A DNA stretch of 64,000 nucleotides from Caulobacteraceae bacterium PMMR1. Its GTDB lineage: Bacteria; Pseudomonadota; Alphaproteobacteria; Caulobacterales; Caulobacteraceae. Location: positions 1,178,001 to 1,242,000 of the forward strand of contig JPOM01000001.1 in NCBI GenBank assembly GCA_000733915.1. Reading direction: 5' to 3'. A program made the position numbers and the translations under genes. Below are positions 18,277 through 28,171 of the stretch, in pieces (the stretch's first letter is position 1; every line of letters begins with the position of its first letter). The notes below the pieces were generated by a model. That model did no database searches, had not been told where the DNA came from, and worked only from the letters and a program-made list of their open reading frames with translations.

Positions 18277-19056
18277 ATGACCAAGCGCGCGCTCAAGCGT
18301 CTCGTCCGCGAAGGCGAGTTCGACGCGACCCAGTTCAGCGACGACGGCAAGGTGCGCCGGCTGCCGCTGGATCGAGGCTGGTCGCCGAGCGGGACGAGCC
18401 ACGGCCACGGCGCCGGCCCCGAGCGCGAGCAGGGCTACCTCAAGACCATCAAGGCCAAGTCGGTGGGCCAAGCCCGCCTGATCGAGGCCATCGAGCAGAA
18501 GAACCTCGTCCTGGCGCTCGGCCCGGCGGGCACCGGCAAGACCTATCTGGCCATCGCCAAGGCGGTGGAGGCGCTGGAGGCCGGCACGTGCGGCCGCATC
18601 GTCCTCTCCCGTCCTGCGGTCGAGGCTGGCGAGTCCATCGGTTTCCTGCCCGGCGAGATGGAGGACAAGCTCGCCCCCTACCTGCGCCCGCTCTACGACG
18701 CGCTCTCCGACCGCCTCTCGATGAAGCGCGTGCGCGCCCTGATGGCCGAGGGGCTGATCGAGATCGCCCCGGTCGGCTTCATGCGCGGCCGCACCCTGAA
18801 CAACGCCTTCGTGGTGATCGACGAGGCGCAGAACTGCACCTACGTGCAGCTGAAGATGCTCCTGACCCGCTTGGGCTGGAGCTCCACCATGGTGATCACC
18901 GGCGACCCGAACCAGTCGGACCTGCTTCCCGGGGTCTCCGGCCTCGCGGACGTGGCGGAGAAGTTGGAGCAGGTGTCGGGCGTCTCGGTGGTGCGCCTGG
19001 CGGAGGTCGACATCGTCCGCCACCCGCTAGTGGCCTCGATGCTGGGCGTGCTCTGA
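18277..19056 (+). CDS. PhoH family ATPase
   Basis: 259 residues. The Walker A motif 'GPAGTGKT' is at 82-89 and the Walker B/DEAQ box is 'VVIDEAQNCT'. Between them are 'SRPAVEAGESIGFLPGEMED' and 'RGRTLNNAF', characteristic of PhoH. PhoH proteins are cytoplasmic RNA-linked ATPases, some induced by phosphate starvation. The first ~55 residues are a basic, Gly/His-containing extension unlike the family core. This is not the copy found beside ybeY (no ybeY here). Transcription must pass the terminator-like hairpin just upstream. Confidence 0.9.
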   Translation: MTKRALKRLVREGEFDATQFSDDGKVRRLPLDRGWSPSGTSHGHGAGPEREQGYLKTIKAKSVGQARLIEAIEQKNLVLALGPAGTGKTYLAIAKAVEALEAGTCGRIVLSRPAVEAGESIGFLPGEMEDKLAPYLRPLYDALSDRLSMKRVRALMAEGLIEIAPVGFMRGRTLNNAFVVIDEAQNCTYVQLKMLLTRLGWSSTMVITGDPNQSDLLPGVSGLADVAEKLEQVSGVSVVRLAEVDIVRHPLVASMLGVL

Positions 19057-19060
19057 CTGA

Positions 19061-19948
19061 TCAGGGCCCGGAGGCGGCGGCCGTCTCCGGGTCGAGGCCT
19101 GCGCGGCGAAGCTGCTCCAGCCAGAACGCCCGCCCATGCAGCGCCCAGGCGTGGGCGCCCAGCGGCGCCTCGCCGCTGTTCATGGCGACGAGGCGCTCGG
19201 GCTGGCTCTCGGCGCCGAAGCGGATCGCGGTTTCGGCGCCTGCGGGGCGATAGGCCGGGCTGAACATCGGGGCGTAGTAGGCCCAGAACTCGTCCTCGGC
19301 CCGGTCGAACCCCCGTGCGAACCGCGCTCCGAGCGGGCGGGTCGGGTCGTCCTCGCGGCTCTTGCGCCAGGCCCGCCAGAGCAGGTCGCGGTAGGTCCGC
19401 CGCCACAGCTGAGGGTGGCCGCGCCCGAGGTTGAGGTTGTCGCTCTCCAGCACGGCCAGGGCGTCCTGCGGCCGGCGCAGTGAAAAGCCGCCGTTGCCCA
19501 CCCCCTTCACCCGGCCGTCGCGCTTGAAGAAGGGCGGCCCGACGAAGGAGGCGGGCTCGTCTTTCCAGGCCAGAAGGTCCGGACGCAGCAGCAGGCAGTC
19601 GGTCTGGAAGATCAGAACCTGGCGAAGCTGCGCCAGCCGGCGCCACCACCAGGCCGACAGCAGCATGGCGTTGTAGCTCTGCACGCTCGCCATCCAGGCG
19701 TCAGGGACGCGCAGGACCGTGAAGTCGGACCACGCCGGGCCGAGTTCGACCCGCTCAGGGCAGACGAGCAGGCGGGGAACGTCCGAGGGCGCGAACCGCC
19801 GCAAGCTCGCAAGACCGATGCGCTCGTCGGCGCTCAGGGCCGTGCTCGCCAGCGGCACGACGATCGCGAGGTCGCCCGGCGGCGCCGGCGGGAGCGGCGG
19901 GGGCTCGGGCAGGTCGAGCTCGCGGGGCGACGGATAGGCGCGCTTCAC
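19061..19948 (-). CDS. DUF5672 family putative glycosyltransferase
   Basis: 295 residues. The core 'ILIFQTDCLLLR'-type strand (here 'VLIFQTDCLLLRPD'), 'FVGPPFFKRDGRV' and 'GVGNGGFSLRRPQDALAVLE' match DUF5672, a family resembling glycosyltransferases in which the Asp of 'QTDC' could serve as the metal site. There is no signal peptide or membrane segment; a Pro-rich N-terminus precedes the domain. No sugar-metabolism gene lies nearby, so the substrate cannot be guessed. It converges with phoH, leaving only 4 bases between stop codons. Confidence 0.75.
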   Translation of the reverse strand: MKRAYPSPRELDLPEPPPLPPAPPGDLAIVVPLASTALSADERIGLASLRRFAPSDVPRLLVCPERVELGPAWSDFTVLRVPDAWMASVQSYNAMLLSAWWWRRLAQLRQVLIFQTDCLLLRPDLLAWKDEPASFVGPPFFKRDGRVKGVGNGGFSLRRPQDALAVLESDNLNLGRGHPQLWRRTYRDLLWRAWRKSREDDPTRPLGARFARGFDRAEDEFWAYYAPMFSPAYRPAGAETAIRFGAESQPERLVAMNSGEAPLGAHAWALHGRAFWLEQLRRAGLDPETAAASGP

Positions 19949-20059
19949 CCGCCAGCGCTAGCGCGCCAGGCTGCGACGGGCAAACCGAGGTCTTGCCTGC
20001 GCGGCGCCTCTCGCGGCCCAAGCGCCCAGATCGAGTCGTCACTGATGGGGCTGGGCCCC

Positions 20060-20337
20060 TTACGTCGCCGATGCCAGCACCGACTCCACTTCCGGCAGTG
20101 TCGCCGCATAGTAGTGTTCGGCAGGGGCGATGTAGAGGACCAGATAAAGCTTGCCGTTCGCCGTCGCGATCTCTGCAGTGCCCTTCATATCCAGGCCATT
20201 TTCGGTCTTAGCCGAAAGATCCATGCGGACGCCGCTGCTTGCGCCGAACTTCGCGGCCCGCAGCTTCGAGGTTTCCACCCTCTTGTACCCCAAAGCGGCG
20301 ACAGTGTCGGTGACGAACTCGGCGAAGTCACCCTGTC
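20060..20337 (-). pseudogene. C-terminal fragment of a putative lipoprotein gene
   Basis: The minus frame encodes about 92 residues that look like a genuine C-terminal domain ('GDFAEFVTDTVAALGYKRVE', 'AKFGASSGVRMDLSAKTENG', 'LYLVLYIAPAEHYYAATLPE'). Upstream of about 20337 the frame enters sequence attributed to the left end of an IS256-like element, giving an artificial N-terminus. The true beginning, presumably with a signal sequence, is missing. It may have been a separate gene from the N-terminal lipoprotein fragment to the right, since the two do not appear to be halves of one domain. Confidence 0.55.
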
Positions 20338-20588
20338 GTGTCCCCAGACGTGGTGTAGCTGGGCGGTAGCGAAGCCGCTCGCGTAGCGCGCCCCCACAAG
20401 GCGCCGTAGCGAGCGAGCGGCGTCGCGGGGTGGTCATCTGCGATCATCGGTTAGGGTCGGATTTGCCGACCTCAACCCAAGACCACGAGACCGAAGATGA
20501 CCGAGGACATGATCGCCCTTGGCGGGCTGATGGAGAAGAGCGCCGACGCCGATCTGCTGCGCGAGATGATCGGCTTCGCCGCCCAGCG
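20338..20588 (+). mobile_element. Left-end remnant of an IS256-family insertion sequence
   Basis: From the ATG at 20497 the plus strand encodes 'MTEDMIALGGLMEKSADADL' and then 'LREMIGFAAQR', closely resembling the N-terminus of IS256-family transposases, normally ~400 residues. After about 30 residues the frame continues into unrelated sequence antisense to a lipoprotein gene, so the element is cut near 20585. Left of the ATG are about 150 bases that could be the IS end, beginning near 'GTGTCCCCAGACG' at 20338; no second inverted repeat or target duplication remains. Left boundary is approximate. Confidence 0.65.
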
Positions 20589-20982
20589 TCCAGTCGAACG
20601 AGTCCGTCATGGTGGGGAGCTTGAGCGTCCCGTACTCGAAGACGCGGATCGACTCGCCGAAAGCTTCGTTCACGCGCAGCAGCTGACCCGTCCGGCCGTT
20701 CATCGAGGCCGCCGGATCAAGAGCTGCGATGGGATGAGACCGCGACTTCAACTGCGCTTCGAGCGCCGTCGCCAGGTTCGCCTGGGCGTCTCGGCTCCAG
20801 TCCGCCCGGGCCTCGCTGATGCCGGCGGCGGTCAGCACGGCGAGTTGGACGTCCGGTTGCACCAGCAGCGTCTTTGAATTGGGCGTCGTGGCGCTGATGG
20901 CGCCGGGCGCAGCGGACTTGACGTTCGTCGTCGTGCAGCCTGCGATCAACACGCAGGCCAATATGGCCATGATGACTTTCAA
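20580..20982 (-). pseudogene. N-terminal fragment of a putative lipoprotein gene
   Basis: The minus frame begins 'MKVIMAILACVLIAGC', a lipobox signal peptide with Cys16 as the lipidation site. It continues with about 115 residues of plausible periplasmic protein ('LAVLTAAGISEARADWS', 'FDWTLG'). At about 20585 it meets the IS256 remnant and the remaining ~45 codons to the stop at 20434 are antisense IS sequence. Eight bases, GCCCAGCG at the junction, could belong to either side. The family is not named; the intact protein was probably longer. Confidence 0.6.
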
Positions 20983-21185
20983 GCTCGCCCCCCAACGCTC
21001 ACTCTGCCGCTCTGGCCTCCGGTCAACCCGGAGCAGAGTCTAGCCTCAGATGCAGCGTGCACGGATGAGCGCCGTTTGCAACTACCGCGCTTGTGGGCGC
21101 TGGCGGGGTTGGATCGGATTTGTGGACGGGGATATAAGAGCGCGGCCCTGAGAGCCTTGCCACGCCGAAATCTTAAGTCGACGAA

Positions 21186-21259
21186 TGGCTGGGGGACTAG
21201 GACTCGAACCTAGAATAACGGTACCAAAAACCGCTGTGTTACCATTACACCATCCCCCA
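21186..21259 (-). tRNA. tRNA-Gln (anticodon TTG)
   Basis: Read on the minus strand, the acceptor TGGGGGA is at 21259-21253 and its partner precedes discriminator G and an encoded CCA (21188-21186). The anticodon stem GCGGT/ACCGT holds the loop TTTTGGT with TTG in the centre. The T-arm has GGTTCGAGTCC. Confidence 0.93.
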
Positions 21260-21389
21260 AGGATGGTCGCGGCGGACCTGCGCCCGCGCGGGAGGCGGTC
21301 AGATAGCCGCTTCGCCTCGGCCTTGCAACAGGGGCGAAAACCCTCGCTTGCTCCCCCTAAACGTTGTCCCTATAAGGCGCGTCCCGTGT

Positions 21390-21466
21390 CGGAGCATAGC
21401 TCAGTCTGGTAGAGCACCACGTTCGGGACGTGGGGGTCGTAGGTTCGAATCCTGCTGCTCCGACCA
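21390..21466 (+). tRNA. tRNA-Pro (anticodon CGG)
   Basis: Acceptor arms CGGAGCA and TGCTCCG pair. The anticodon stem CCACG/CGTGG holds the loop TTCGGGA with CGG. The T-arm contains GGTTCGAATCC. Discriminator A and encoded CCA are at the 3' end. This is the second proline isoacceptor in the window. Confidence 0.95.
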
Positions 21467-21553
21467 TCCATCCACGTCCCCTTCGCCGTCAGTTCATTTG
21501 ACCCTTCCACAGGGTCGGCTAGGGTTGCGCCGCATCCCGGGGCGAGCGCGGTC

Positions 21554-23347
21554 ATGAAGCAGTTTCTCATCACCCTGGCGGGCGTGTTCGCCGGCCTGAT
21601 CCTCTTTTTCGTCGGCTTGCCCTTCCTTCTGATCGTGATGGCGGCGGGGGCGTCCAGGCCTGCGCCGCCGCCGGCCCGGACCGTTCTGGAGATCGATCTT
21701 CGCCAAGGGATCGCGGACCAGGAGCCGGCCAATCCTTTCGCCGGCTTCGGCGTGTCCCGCCCGCTGTCGGTCATGTCCATTGTCCAGACCCTGCATCGGG
21801 CGGAGCAGGACGACCGGGTCAAGGCGCTGTTGGTGCGGGTGCCGGAGGGCGGCCTGCCCCCCGCCGCCGCCGATGAGATCCGCGGCGCCCTGAAGGCCTT
21901 CCGCGCCTCGGGCAAGCGCGTGATCGCCCACAGCCAAGGCATCTACCCCTTCGGCGTCTCCAGCGCAGCCTATATGGTGGGCGCGGCGGCCGACGAGTTC
22001 TGGATGCAGCCGAACTCTTCGCTGCAGGTCACCGGTGTCAACGTAGAGGACACGTTCCTGAAGCGCGCCTTCGACAAGTACGGCTTGCAGGCGGACTATC
22101 AGCAGCGCTACGAGTACAAGAACGCGGTCAACCAGTACCTTTACAGCGACTACACGCCCGCCCACCGTGAGGCGGAGCTAGGCTGGATGACTTCGATCTA
22201 CACGAGCGAGCTCGCCGCGGCGGCCGCGGACCGCAAGATGCCGTTTCAGATCCTGCGCGCCACGCTCGAAGCCGGGCCCTGGGGGGCTGAGGACGCCAAG
22301 GCCAGACGTTTGATCGACCGCACCGGCCAGGCCGAAGAGGCCGCCGCGGCGCTGCAGAGGGCGGCAGGGGACGATGCAAAGCTGGTCGACTTCGCCGAGT
22401 ACAAGGCCTCGGTGCTGCGCGGCGCGCGCTCGGGCGGGGGCGGCCCGGCCATTGCGGTCATCCAGGCGGAGGGCGCGATCGAGACCGGCTCCGACAAGCA
22501 CTCCGGCGGTTTCGGCTCGAGCTCCGGCATCAAGTCTGACGACGTCGCCAAGGCCTTCTACGATGCAGCCAAGGACGATGCGGTGAAGGCGATCGTCTTC
22601 CGCGTCTCCTCTCCTGGCGGCTCCGATACCGCGTCCGAGCAGATCCTGGCGGGCGTGCGCGCGGCCAAGGCGGCGGGAAAGCCGGTGGTGGTCAGCATGG
22701 GGACCTATGCGGCGTCCGGCGGCTATTGGATTTCCTCCGAGGCCAGCGAGATCGTCGCCCAGCCGACGACCCTGACCGGCTCCATCGGCGTCTTCGGCGG
22801 CAAGTTCGTGATCGGTCCGGCTCTGGCGCGCTTCGGCATCGACCTGCGCGACCTGACCGTGGGCGGGACCTACGCCTCCGCCTTCAACAGCGCCGAGCCT
22901 TTCACCCCGGCCCAGCGCGCCCAGGTGTCGAACTGGATGGACCGCATCTACGCCGGCTTTGTGGATCGCGTCGCGCGCGGCCGCCGCCTCAGCCACGATC
23001 AGGTGCGCCAGATCGCCAAGGGGCGGGTCTGGACCGGGGAGCAGGCGGTACGCCTGGGCCTCGTCGACAAGCTCGGCGGCTACGACCTCGCGCTGCGCGA
23101 GGCCAAGGCCAAGGCCGGTCTGGACCCGAGCAAGGCGGTGACCATCAAGCGCTATCCCGGCCCGGAGAGCGCGGTGGAAGCGCTGCGCCGCGCCTTGGGC
23201 GTCAGCTCCGCCTCGGTGAAGACGCTCGCTGCGGCGGCCTGGGTCATGGGCGATCCTCGCGCCCAGACGATCCTGGACACCCTCGCCGAGACCCGGATGC
23301 GCTCGGAGGGCAGGGCGGCGGCGCTGGCGCCGACCCCCCGCTTCTGA
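21554..23347 (+). CDS. sppA: Signal peptide peptidase SppA, long (67K) type
   Basis: 597 residues. A single N-terminal membrane helix ('LITLAGVFAGLILFFVGLPF') anchors tandem ClpP-like halves. The catalytic Lys is about K189 in 'YEYKNAVNQY' in the first half. The Ser is about S388 in 'YAASGGYWISSEA' in the second, matching the Lys-Ser dyad of E. coli SppA. The enzyme degrades cleaved signal peptides in the membrane, probably as a tetramer. It starts about 90 bases downstream of tRNA-Pro. Length and motif order are normal for the 67K type. Confidence 0.95.
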   Translation: MKQFLITLAGVFAGLILFFVGLPFLLIVMAAGASRPAPPPARTVLEIDLRQGIADQEPANPFAGFGVSRPLSVMSIVQTLHRAEQDDRVKALLVRVPEGGLPPAAADEIRGALKAFRASGKRVIAHSQGIYPFGVSSAAYMVGAAADEFWMQPNSSLQVTGVNVEDTFLKRAFDKYGLQADYQQRYEYKNAVNQYLYSDYTPAHREAELGWMTSIYTSELAAAAADRKMPFQILRATLEAGPWGAEDAKARRLIDRTGQAEEAAAALQRAAGDDAKLVDFAEYKASVLRGARSGGGGPAIAVIQAEGAIETGSDKHSGGFGSSSGIKSDDVAKAFYDAAKDDAVKAIVFRVSSPGGSDTASEQILAGVRAAKAAGKPVVVSMGTYAASGGYWISSEASEIVAQPTTLTGSIGVFGGKFVIGPALARFGIDLRDLTVGGTYASAFNSAEPFTPAQRAQVSNWMDRIYAGFVDRVARGRRLSHDQVRQIAKGRVWTGEQAVRLGLVDKLGGYDLALREAKAKAGLDPSKAVTIKRYPGPESAVEALRRALGVSSASVKTLAAAAWVMGDPRAQTILDTLAETRMRSEGRAAALAPTPRF

Positions 23348-23426
23348 GGCCTCGCCCAGCGGTGACTCCCGCGCGCGCCGTCGCTAACCTGCGGCGAGCC
23401 GATCGGAACCAAGCAGGAGCATCGCC

Positions 23427-24341
23427 GTGGACATAGAGCTTGTCGCCGAGGGCCTGCAGTTCCCGGAGGGGCCCATCGCCATGGCCGACGGCGCCATCGT
23501 GCTGGTGGAGATCGAGCGCAGGACCCTGAGCCGGGTCACGCCCGACGGTCGGGTCGAGGTCCTGGCCGAGCTCGGCGGCGGTCCGAACGGGGCCGCCATC
23601 GGGCCGGATGGTGCGGTCTACGTCACCAACAACGGCGGCTCCTTCCAATTCCACAAGGTGGACGGGCTCAACATCCCGGGCGCGACCCCGCCCGAGCATG
23701 CGGGCGGCTACATCCAGCGGGTGGACCTGAAGAGCGGCAAGGCCGAGATTCTGTATCGCGAGGCGCAGGGGCGCCGGCTGAACGGGCCCAACGATCTCGT
23801 CTTCGACCGGCAGGGCGGCTTCTGGTTCACCGACCACGGGACGTCCGGGCCCGACGGGCGCACCCACGGCGGCCTTTTCTACGCCCGGGCGGACGGGTCG
23901 GAGATCACCTGCTGGCGCGACCACCTGCTGTCGCCCAACGGCGTGGGCCTGAGCCCGGACGAGGCTACGGTCTACATGGCCGACACTATGACCGGGCGGC
24001 TCTGGGCGTTCGAAACCGACGGGCCGGGCAAGCTGGCCCCGCCCAACCCCGCCTTTATGCCCGGCCGGGTGATCGCCACCCTTCCGGGGTACCAGCTGCT
24101 CGACAGCCTGGCGGTAGAGGCCGGCGGCAAGGTCTGCGTCGCGACGATCATCAACGGCGGGATCACGGTGTTCGACCCCTCGGGATCGGTGGAGCACCAC
24201 GCCTTCCCCGACCTGATCGTGACCAACATCTGCTTCGGCGGCGAGGACATGCAGACCGCCTGGATCACCGCGTCAGGCGCCGGCAAGCTGTTCAAGGCGC
24301 GCTGGCCCCGGCCGGGCCTGAAGCTGAACTACAACGCCTGA
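23427..24341 (+). CDS. SMP-30/gluconolactonase family protein
   Basis: 304 residues of six-bladed beta-propeller type. Metal-site segments typical of SMP-30 lactonases are visible: an N-terminal Glu in 'LQFPEGPIAM', 'RRLNGPNDLVFDRQGGFWFT' with Asn and Asp ligands, and 'LLSPNGVGLSPDEATVYMAD'. Family members hydrolyse sugar lactones or similar esters using a divalent metal. The substrate here is unknown. No signal peptide is seen. The 3' end overlaps the convergent ppx gene by 13 bases. Confidence 0.88.
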   Translation: MDIELVAEGLQFPEGPIAMADGAIVLVEIERRTLSRVTPDGRVEVLAELGGGPNGAAIGPDGAVYVTNNGGSFQFHKVDGLNIPGATPPEHAGGYIQRVDLKSGKAEILYREAQGRRLNGPNDLVFDRQGGFWFTDHGTSGPDGRTHGGLFYARADGSEITCWRDHLLSPNGVGLSPDEATVYMADTMTGRLWAFETDGPGKLAPPNPAFMPGRVIATLPGYQLLDSLAVEAGGKVCVATIINGGITVFDPSGSVEHHAFPDLIVTNICFGGEDMQTAWITASGAGKLFKARWPRPGLKLNYNA

Positions 24342-25882
24342 GCCAGCGGTGCGGTGCGGGTGCGGGGCTCCAGGTCCAGCACCTCCGCAAGAGCGGCGAG
24401 CCGCTTGCGGGTCTGCTCGCCCATCAGCAGGTCGGCGGCCTCGGGGCTAGCGGTCAGGACCAAGGCGCGGCCGTCGCGGGCGAGGCTCGACTGGCGGAGC
24501 AGCACCGGGCTGCGGCCCGAGAGATCGCAGCCGAGGCGCAGCGCAGAGCCCAAGGCGCGGGCGCGCCGCGTCCGCTCGGGCGAGAGCACGCGCGCGAGCG
24601 CATCGGCCTCCGCCGGGCGAGGCTGGGACGCGTAGCGGGCGTAGGCGGCGAGGGCGAGGTAGGCCCGCTCCGGGTGGCTCTGGCCGGCGATGGGCGCGCG
24701 CAGCACCTGTTCGAACACGAGCTCGCCGCGGTGATCGGGGTGCAGTCGGGCGCCGGCGTCGGCGAGCCGGGCGGCCGCGGCCAGCAGCACCTGCTCGCGC
24801 GGCGCTGGGAAGAGCGGCTCCAGCGTCGACCAGAACGGCGCCAGCCACGCCTCGAGCGCCGGGCCGAGGTGCTCGCTCATCCCTTGCCGGGCCCCCAACG
24901 CCGCGCAGCCCTCCACCAGCGGATCGCCCGAGGCGGTCGCCGGACCCATGGCGTCGTAGATCAGGCCCTCGCGCAGGCCGTAGGCCGACAGCACGATCCG
25001 CTTCACGCCTAGGCGCTCCACGATCTGCTCCAGCACCAGGGCGGCGTAGGGCAGGGTGTCGGCGCGCTTCTTCGAGACCCCCGGCAGGCGGTCCAGGGAG
25101 GTCCGCGACTGCCGCGCCACGAATCGCGCCGCTTCCAGGGCGTCGCGCGCGCTCATTTCGTACTGATGCACGACCCGCAGCGGATAGCCGTGCAGGCTCA
25201 TCTGGATCAGGGCGAGGTTGCGCCACGCGCCGCCGACCGCGAAGAAGGTCTCGCACCGGAACCGGTCGGCCGCCCCGGCCAGTCGCTCCGCCGCGAAGCC
25301 CCGCACGCGCTCCAGGCTCAGGGGCTTCGGCGCGCCCAGCGCGAAGGGTCCGAGCGGCAGGGTCACGCCGGGCTCGGGCCGCCCGCCGACCAGTCGGGTC
25401 AGCTCCAGGGACGAGCCGCCGAGGTCGCCCATGACGCCTTCAGCCCCGGGCTGGCCGGCGAGGACGCCGAGCGCGGAATAGTGCGCCTCCTCCGCGCCGC
25501 TGAGCACGCGCACCTGAAGCCCCGTTTCCCGCGCGACACGGGCCACGAACGCCGCGCCGTCCGAGGCCTCGCGCACGGCCGCGGTGGCGGCGGTGAAGAC
25601 GGCGTGGCGGCCCACGCCGTCCAGCACGGCGCGAAACCGGCGCAGCGCCCCCATGGCCTGCTCCACCCCATCGGGCGACAGACGGCCGGTCTCGGCCAAC
25701 CCGCGGCCCAGGCCCGCCAGCACCTTCTCGTTGAAGACGGTCCAGATCGCCCGGTCCTCGACCCGATAGAGCACGAGGCGCACGGAGTTGGAGCCGACGT
25801 CGACCACCGCGACGTCGCTCAGACCCTCGGGCCCGGGCAGGTCCAAGGGGCGAAAGTTAGGTCTTTCGGCGCGCGCCCACAT
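24329..25882 (-). CDS. ppx: Exopolyphosphatase (Ppx/GppA family)
   Basis: 517 residues. It opens with the ASKHA phosphate-binding motif '[17 protein letters not shown]' and has the second loop '[16 protein letters not shown]'. A C-terminal helical HD-like region ('[20 protein letters not shown]') follows. Ppx removes terminal phosphates from polyphosphate; GppA-type members hydrolyse pppGpp. The ATG at 25882 overlaps the 3' end of ppk by 26 bases, so ppk and ppx are cotranscribed, an arrangement that lets one operon control both synthesis and breakdown of polyphosphate. Confidence 0.92.
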   Translation of the reverse strand: MWARAERPNFRPLDLPGPEGLSDVAVVDVGSNSVRLVLYRVEDRAIWTVFNEKVLAGLGRGLAETGRLSPDGVEQAMGALRRFRAVLDGVGRHAVFTAATAAVREASDGAAFVARVARETGLQVRVLSGAEEAHYSALGVLAGQPGAEGVMGDLGGSSLELTRLVGGRPEPGVTLPLGPFALGAPKPLSLERVRGFAAERLAGAADRFRCETFFAVGGAWRNLALIQMSLHGYPLRVVHQYEMSARDALEAARFVARQSRTSLDRLPGVSKKRADTLPYAALVLEQIVERLGVKRIVLSAYGLREGLIYDAMGPATASGDPLVEGCAALGARQGMSEHLGPALEAWLAPFWSTLEPLFPAPREQVLLAAAARLADAGARLHPDHRGELVFEQVLRAPIAGQSHPERAYLALAAYARYASQPRPAEADALARVLSPERTRRARALGSALRLGCDLSGRSPVLLRQSSLARDGRALVLTASPEAADLLMGEQTRKRLAALAEVLDLEPRTRTAPLAQAL

Positions 25883-28109
25883 GGTCGAACGCCTGGGGCA
25901 GGGTCTTCACGCCTCGGCCGCGGCCGGAGAGGCTGGGGTTGGTCATGAAGTACTCATGCGCGGAGAACGGCTTGCGCGCGCCGCTGGTGCAACGCCGGTA
26001 TTGGCCGTCCGGCTGCAGCTCCCAGCTCTGCGCCTCGTCGTTCAGGTTGGCGACCATGATCTGGCCAATGACCTGCTGGTGAACCGTGGGGGTGTCGATC
26101 GGGACCAAGGTCTCGATCCGCCGGTCGAGGTTGCGAGGCATCCAGTCGGCGGAGGAGATGAACACCTTGGCCCGGTCGCTCGGCATCGCCTCGCCGTTGG
26201 CGAAGCACACGATGCGCGAATGCTCCAGGAAGCGGCCCACGATCGACTTGACGTGGATGTTCTCCGACAGTCCCGGCAGCCCCGGGCGCAGGCAGCAGAT
26301 GCCGCGCACGACCAGCTCCACGTTCACGCCGGCCTGGCTGGCCGCATAGAGCGCATCGATGATCTCGGGATCGACGAGCGAGTTCAGCTTGGCCCAAATC
26401 ATGGCGGGCTTGCCGGCGCGGGCGTTCGCCGCCTCTGCTTCGATCAGCTCCAGAAGGCGCGGCTTCAGCGTGATCGGCGAGAACTCGAGTTTCTCCATCC
26501 GCTCGGGGCGGGCGTAGCCGGTGATGAAGTTGAACAGGCGCGAGGCGTCGCGCCCCAGCGCCGCGTCGCAGGTGAAAAGGCTGAGGTCGGTGTAAACCCG
26601 CGCCGTCAGCGGGTGATAGTTGCCGGTGCCGAAGTGGCAGTAGGTCTGCAGGTCCTCGCCCTCGCGGCGCACCACGATCGAGAGCTTGGCGTGGGTCTTG
26701 TACTCCACGAAGCCGTAGACGACATGCACGCCTGCGCGCTCCAGGTCCCGCGCCCATTTCAGGTTCGCCGCCTCGTCGAAGCGGGCCTTGATCTCCACGA
26801 GCGCCGTGACGCTCTTGCCCCGATCCGCGGCGTCGATCAGGGCGGCGACGATGGGGCTGTCGTGGCTGGTGCGATAGAGCGTCTGTTTGATGGCCAGTAC
26901 GTTGGGGTCCGCGGCCGCCTGGCGAAGGAACTGCACCACCACGTCAAAGCTCTCGTAGGGGTGGTGGACGAGGATGTCCTTCTCGCGGATCGCGGCGAAG
27001 GCGTTGCCGGCGTGGTCGCGAATGCGCTCAGGAAAACGCGGCTCGTAAGGCGGGAACTTCAGGTCCGCCCGGTCCGACGGGATCAGCTCGCCCAGCTGCG
27101 AGATGCCCAGGAAGCCCTCGATCAGAATGACGTCGTCCGCCTCGGCCCTGAGGTTGCGCACGATGAAGGCGCGCAGATCCGGCGGCATGCCCTCCTCGAG
27201 CGTGATCCGCACCACCGCACCCAGACGGCGCTGGCGCAGCAGAGCCTCGAACTCGCGCACGAGGTCCTCGGCCTCCTCCTCGATCTCCACGTCGGAATCG
27301 CGAAGGACCCGGAACACGCCCCGCCCCTCGACCTCGTAGCCGGGGAAGAGCCGGTCCAGGAACAGGGCGATCAGGTTCTCCAGCGCGATGACGCGCTTCT
27401 CAGGGGCGCGGGCGCGCGCGTTGGCGGCCGCCGGCACGTCCCAGAAGCGGCGCATCTGGGCGGGAACCGGCACCAGGGCGTAGAGCGACTTGCCGTCCGA
27501 CTGCCGCCGGAGCTTCAGCGCGATCGAGAACGCCAGGTTGGGGATGAAGGGGAAGGGGTGGGCCGGATCGATCGCCAGCGGCGTCAGAATCGGGAAGATC
27601 TGCTTGAGGAAGACGGGCTCAAGTTTGGCGCGCGCGGTCGCTGAGACCTCCTGCGTCTCCAGAACCCGGATCCGCTCCGCCGCCAGCTCGCTCCGCAACG
27701 CCTTCCAGCGCCGCTGCTGCTTCTGCATCAAGGCGGCGGCCCCGGCGCGCACCTTCGCCAGTTGCTCTTCGGGGGTCAGGCCGTCGGCGCTCAGCACCGT
27801 GACGCCTTCGCGGACCTGGCCCTTCAGGCCGGCGATGCGGACGGTGTAGAACTCGTCAAGGTTGTTGGCCGAGATCGCGACGAACCTCAGCCGCTCGAGC
27901 AGGGGATGGCGCGGGTTTTCGCTCTCCTCCAGCACGCGCTCGTTGAACGCTAGCCAGCTGAGCTCGCGGTTGAAGAACCGCTCCGGCGAGGCGGCCATTG
28001 CAGGGTCGAGCCCCGGCGGCGTAGGCGGCGTTTGGGCCAGCGGCGGCTCGGGGGCCCGCAGCGGCTCGGAGGCCGGGGCCGCGCAGTCCAGCGACAGAGC
28101 GTCGGTCAT
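25857..28109 (-). CDS. ppk: Polyphosphate kinase 1
   Basis: 750 residues with the four-domain PPK1 layout. '[19 protein letters not shown]' starts the N domain. The catalytic phospholipase-D-like halves include '[16 protein letters not shown]' with the phosphorylatable His near residue 473, '[20 protein letters not shown]' and '[17 protein letters not shown]'. It polymerises the gamma phosphate of ATP reversibly. The first ~40 residues are a Pro/Ala-rich extension. ppk follows hdaA by about 60 bases on the same strand, as seen in Caulobacter relatives. Confidence 0.96.
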   Translation of the reverse strand: MTDALSLDCAAPASEPLRAPEPPLAQTPPTPPGLDPAMAASPERFFNRELSWLAFNERVLEESENPRHPLLERLRFVAISANNLDEFYTVRIAGLKGQVREGVTVLSADGLTPEEQLAKVRAGAAALMQKQQRRWKALRSELAAERIRVLETQEVSATARAKLEPVFLKQIFPILTPLAIDPAHPFPFIPNLAFSIALKLRRQSDGKSLYALVPVPAQMRRFWDVPAAANARARAPEKRVIALENLIALFLDRLFPGYEVEGRGVFRVLRDSDVEIEEEAEDLVREFEALLRQRRLGAVVRITLEEGMPPDLRAFIVRNLRAEADDVILIEGFLGISQLGELIPSDRADLKFPPYEPRFPERIRDHAGNAFAAIREKDILVHHPYESFDVVVQFLRQAAADPNVLAIKQTLYRTSHDSPIVAALIDAADRGKSVTALVEIKARFDEAANLKWARDLERAGVHVVYGFVEYKTHAKLSIVVRREGEDLQTYCHFGTGNYHPLTARVYTDLSLFTCDAALGRDASRLFNFITGYARPERMEKLEFSPITLKPRLLELIEAEAANARAGKPAMIWAKLNSLVDPEIIDALYAASQAGVNVELVVRGICCLRPGLPGLSENIHVKSIVGRFLEHSRIVCFANGEAMPSDRAKVFISSADWMPRNLDRRIETLVPIDTPTVHQQVIGQIMVANLNDEAQSWELQPDGQYRRCTSGARKPFSAHEYFMTNPSLSGRGRGVKTLPQAFDHVGARRKT

Positions 28110-28171
28110 GGCTTCAGGTTCTGGCGCCCGCCGTCCTGCGCCGCAAGCGCGGGCTTGTCACAAACGGGCGT

